Source of the DNA: Liquidambar formosana
Lineage: Eukaryota > Streptophyta > Magnoliopsida > Saxifragales > Altingiaceae
Assembly: GCA_039720395.1 (NCBI GenBank)
Contig: CM077824.1
Coordinates: 24,133,278-24,197,277 of the forward strand
DNA: 64,000 nt
Reading direction: 5' to 3'
In this document: positions 61,694 to 64,000 of the stretch, one piece after another
Numbering within the stretch: the first letter of the stretch is position 1
How the letters are laid out: every line of letters begins with the position of its first letter
The notes under the pieces: generated by a model
What the model was told of the DNA's origin: nothing
Database searches by the model: none
Seen by the model: the letters and a program-made list of their open reading frames with translations, nothing else
Position numbers and translations under genes: made by a program

Positions 61694-62371
61694 TGTTAGG
61701 ATTATGCCCTAGAGCCAATCATAGAGATGATTGTTTAGGGATTAGGAACAATCATTTGATTTCATTTATGTATGTCACATTTATTATTGATTTAATAAAA
61801 GGGCTTATTCTATTATGTTTATATGCATCATTTATATTTACATAATATGTCCATGGAGTTAGAGTTGAGAATATGGAATTACAAAGAGTTGTAATTTTGA
61901 GACTATAGATATATCTCTGTACTAAACTCCTAAAGCATTCCTAGTTGAAGGTTCACTATGATGGACAGTAATGAACCATAGGACTAGCACTTGTTAGGCT
62001 GACTCTATAGGAGGATAGCTAGTCTCAAGCTATTTGTGTGGAGACACTACAACCAACAAGTGGGTGCCTATTGTGAGAATAGGTACACTGAATGTGACCA
62101 AAGATATGAGATAAACTGAATGGAGTTTTATCCTGCCTGTCAATCAGTTTCTCATTGTTATAGTGGTACAAGTAATCCTTAGACCTGAGACACCATAGTT
62201 GCCTTATGCATGTAGCTTTAGAAGTTTGATAACACTAAGTGCAGATCCTATTCAGGGGTCTACAAGGATTTTGTGTTATGCATAGTTAGATTCATGGGAT
62301 TGGGAATCGTAGGAAAAATTTTTAAATTCCGCACTTCAATTTTTCCCTCTTGTTCGATTCCCAACACCTCT

Positions 62372-64000
62372 GATATAGACTCTGTGTTGGCTAGCAAGGT
62401 AGAAGCCTTGGAGAGAACTATAAAGGGAATCCGTAGGACAGATGACATGGTGGATGTACATACCCTATCTTTGTTTCCTCAAGCTCGTATTCCATTACAA
62501 TTCAAGGTGCCCGAATTAGAAAATTTTGATGGAACGGGTTGCCCTAAGACCCATTTGAAGATGTATGTGCGAGCTATGCACCCTCGAGGAGCAACAGATG
62601 AACTCTTGGCCCAAATGTTCCATGAAACCCTAGCCACGTCTGCCTTGAAGTGGTTCCTAGCTTTGGATGAGAATAGAACCCGGACTTGGGAGGACATATG
62701 CAACGAGTTTTCAGAGCACTACAAGTACAACACTGAGGTGGATGTCACAAGAAGGGACCTAGAGACTACAAAACAAGGGGCTAATGAGACCTTTTCCGCT
62801 TTCATTACAAGGTGGAGGCAAAAGGCCTCGAAAATGGCGGATAGACCGAATGAGGAAGATCAGATTCAGTTGGTGGTTAAGAACCTATTGCCGGTGTATC
62901 ACAAGCACCTCTTTGCTCACTACTTTCCTAATTTCAAGGCTCTTATCGGAGCAGGTACACAAGTTGAGGATGCCATTGCCGATGGGTCAATCAAGACAGA
63001 AGAAGTCCAAAAGAGCCGCAGGCCGAACTTTGCTGGGAAAAACAATGCCGAGGTCAATGCCATAGTCCAACCCATTCAACCTATCTCCCTAAATGACACC
63101 AACCCACCTCGCCAATTCACCGAGCTGTATATGCCACTTGAGAAAGTACTTGAAAAGCTAAAAAGCCGAGGCTTGTTGAAACCTCTCGACCCAAGACCAC
63201 CACCAAACCCATTGCCCAAGAGCTACAATGAGAATGAATATTGCAAATTCCATCAAGCCAAAGGCCACTCAACCAGCCGTTGCTATCGCCTTAGGCATGA
63301 GATCCAAGACTTACTTGACAAACAAATCATCTCACCACCAACTCCACTAAATCGCCCAAATGTTACCCAAAATCTACTTCCCTCTCATAATTCATCCAAC
63401 TCCATAAATGCCATTGAAGCCGACCCATCTCGACCTTGCCTACCCATAAGACAATACACTCCATTACCCATGTCCTTGACCCAAGCCTTTTACCAATGCT
63501 GCAACCAAGGCCTTATCATACCTCACCTTCCAAAGCCAAGACCCCAAACACCCCATCAATATTGCCAATACCATGGTATACCCGGCCATGACACTGAGGA
63601 CTGTGCTATGTTGAGAAAGGTCGTTCAAGACCTCATTGATCAAAAGACCCTGCAATTGCCAAAGAAGTCCATCCAACAGCAGTTGAAAGAAAGATATGAA
63701 ATAGGAGACCCTCAAGTGGGGTTATTGGGAGAATCTTCGGGGAAGTTTGATTACTATGTGCTTTATCCTGACCCATTGCCAAGAGAGCCCATAATTCCCA
63801 CTGGTTGGGATGATATACCCGAAGAGGTGCAGATGGAGGACATTGACATGATTGAATGGGATGACCTGATGGGTGACACAAATGAAATTGATGACATATG
63901 GGCTAGTGATGAAGAAATAGACCACATGACAAGAGGGGGCCGCCATTTCAAGCCTCCGCACTTAGAATCTGATAATCCACTGGGTGAGTTAGATAAGCGC
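62372..64000 (+). pseudogene. Gag main part of the Tat/Ogre-like element, open to the window end
   Basis: A frame of 543 codons without a stop, in register with 51845-52144 if the inserted copia element and one TSD copy are discounted. It contains the Retrotrans_gag core (about codons 45-200; landmarks KWFLALDENRTRTWEDIC, FSAFITRWRQKASKM, LPVYHKHLFAHYFPNF). Two zinc-knuckle variants of the form C-x2-H-x4-H-x4-C follow at 63242-63283 and 63563-63604. The acidic tail then MTRGGRHFKPPH near 63926 resembles the lead-in to a protease. Gag packages the RNA. The frame itself is undamaged here, but the gene is disrupted by the 10.2-kb insertion upstream. No start codon of its own is implied. Confidence 0.88.

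Larger units (their letters stand above)
52145..62366 (+). mobile_element. Second copy of the defective copia family, inserted in gypsy gag
   Basis: The TSD is CCTCT (52140-52144 and 62367-62371). The 5' LTR (52145-55300) is about 1658 bp once the Helitron at 53317-54814 is discounted. PBS at 55302-55314 (TAGTATCAGAGCC, one base changed). The internal region 55301-61693 is almost colinear with 35311-41684, with the same decayed pol including the SMDD and TGA at 60809-60844. PPT at 61683-61692. The 3' LTR (61694-62366) has an internal deletion of about 986 bp. In the shared LTR part I counted four differences, all transitions, so this copy is older than 33652-43343. Confidence 0.93.
47994..64000 (+). 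mobile_element. Tat/Ogre-like Ty3/gypsy retrotransposon, 5' part, runs off the window
   Basis: The 5' LTR is 47994-51108, the PBS 51111-51130, a noncoding leader 51131-51844 and gag 51845-52144, continuing at 62372-64000 after an insertion. Long LTRs, the tRNA-Arg-like PBS and the Gag features fit the Tat/Ogre group of plant chromoviral relatives without chromodomain. Protease, RT, RNase H, integrase and the 3' LTR lie beyond the window. The 5' flank is an older inverted LTR fragment. Confidence 0.87.

Overview
The window is nuclear DNA of a flowering plant, probably a eudicot. It has spliced genes with GT-AG introns, plant-only protein families, AT-rich intergenic DNA full of microsatellites and MITEs, and deeply nested LTR retrotransposons. 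The species cannot be read from the sequence. Three host genes are supported, all on the + strand and all in the first 27 kb. They are the last three exons of a CYP97B-type cytochrome P450 (303-1014), an intronless VQ-motif protein of the VQ22/JAV1 type (17605-18288) and a five-exon pectinesterase without a PMEI pro-domain (23015-26792). They show no sign of being co-regulated or of sharing a pathway.

The rest is layered mobile DNA. At 4165-13517 lies a minus-strand, Sirevirus-like Ty1/copia element that keeps gag remnants but has no recognisable pol. It is split by a 3.26-kb solo LTR (7493-10751, TSD CTTTG) of a Tat/Ogre-like Ty3/gypsy family. From 14.4 to 15.2 kb and 27.3 to 31.9 kb there are palindromic MITEs, a long-TIR MULE (28211-29894), a foldback element with an 8-bp TSD (30748-31352) and small Helitrons.

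At 33345-44734 a solo copia LTR (TSD TTTTT) is interrupted by a complete member of its own family (33652-43343, TSD AGGTT). The two 1659-bp LTRs of that member look identical to me, yet its pol is thoroughly decayed. At 44879-46193 there is a solo copia LTR carrying a cluster of short quasi-palindromes.

From 47994 to the end of the window a Tat/Ogre-like gypsy element begins (5' LTR, PBS, gag). Its gag is split by a second copy of the same defective copia family (52145-62366, TSD CCTCT). The 5' LTR of that copy is in turn split by a 1498-bp Helitron (53317-54814). The gag frame resumes in register after the insertion and stays open to position 64000, where the element runs off the window.

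The most unusual material is in the defective copia family. Two copies share the same inactivating stop codons, so the defect seems to predate amplification and the family was probably mobilised in trans. Its internal region holds a dense cluster of telobox motifs and three potential hairpins whose arms differ while a roughly 20-nt loop sequence stays constant. Both are preserved in the two copies.
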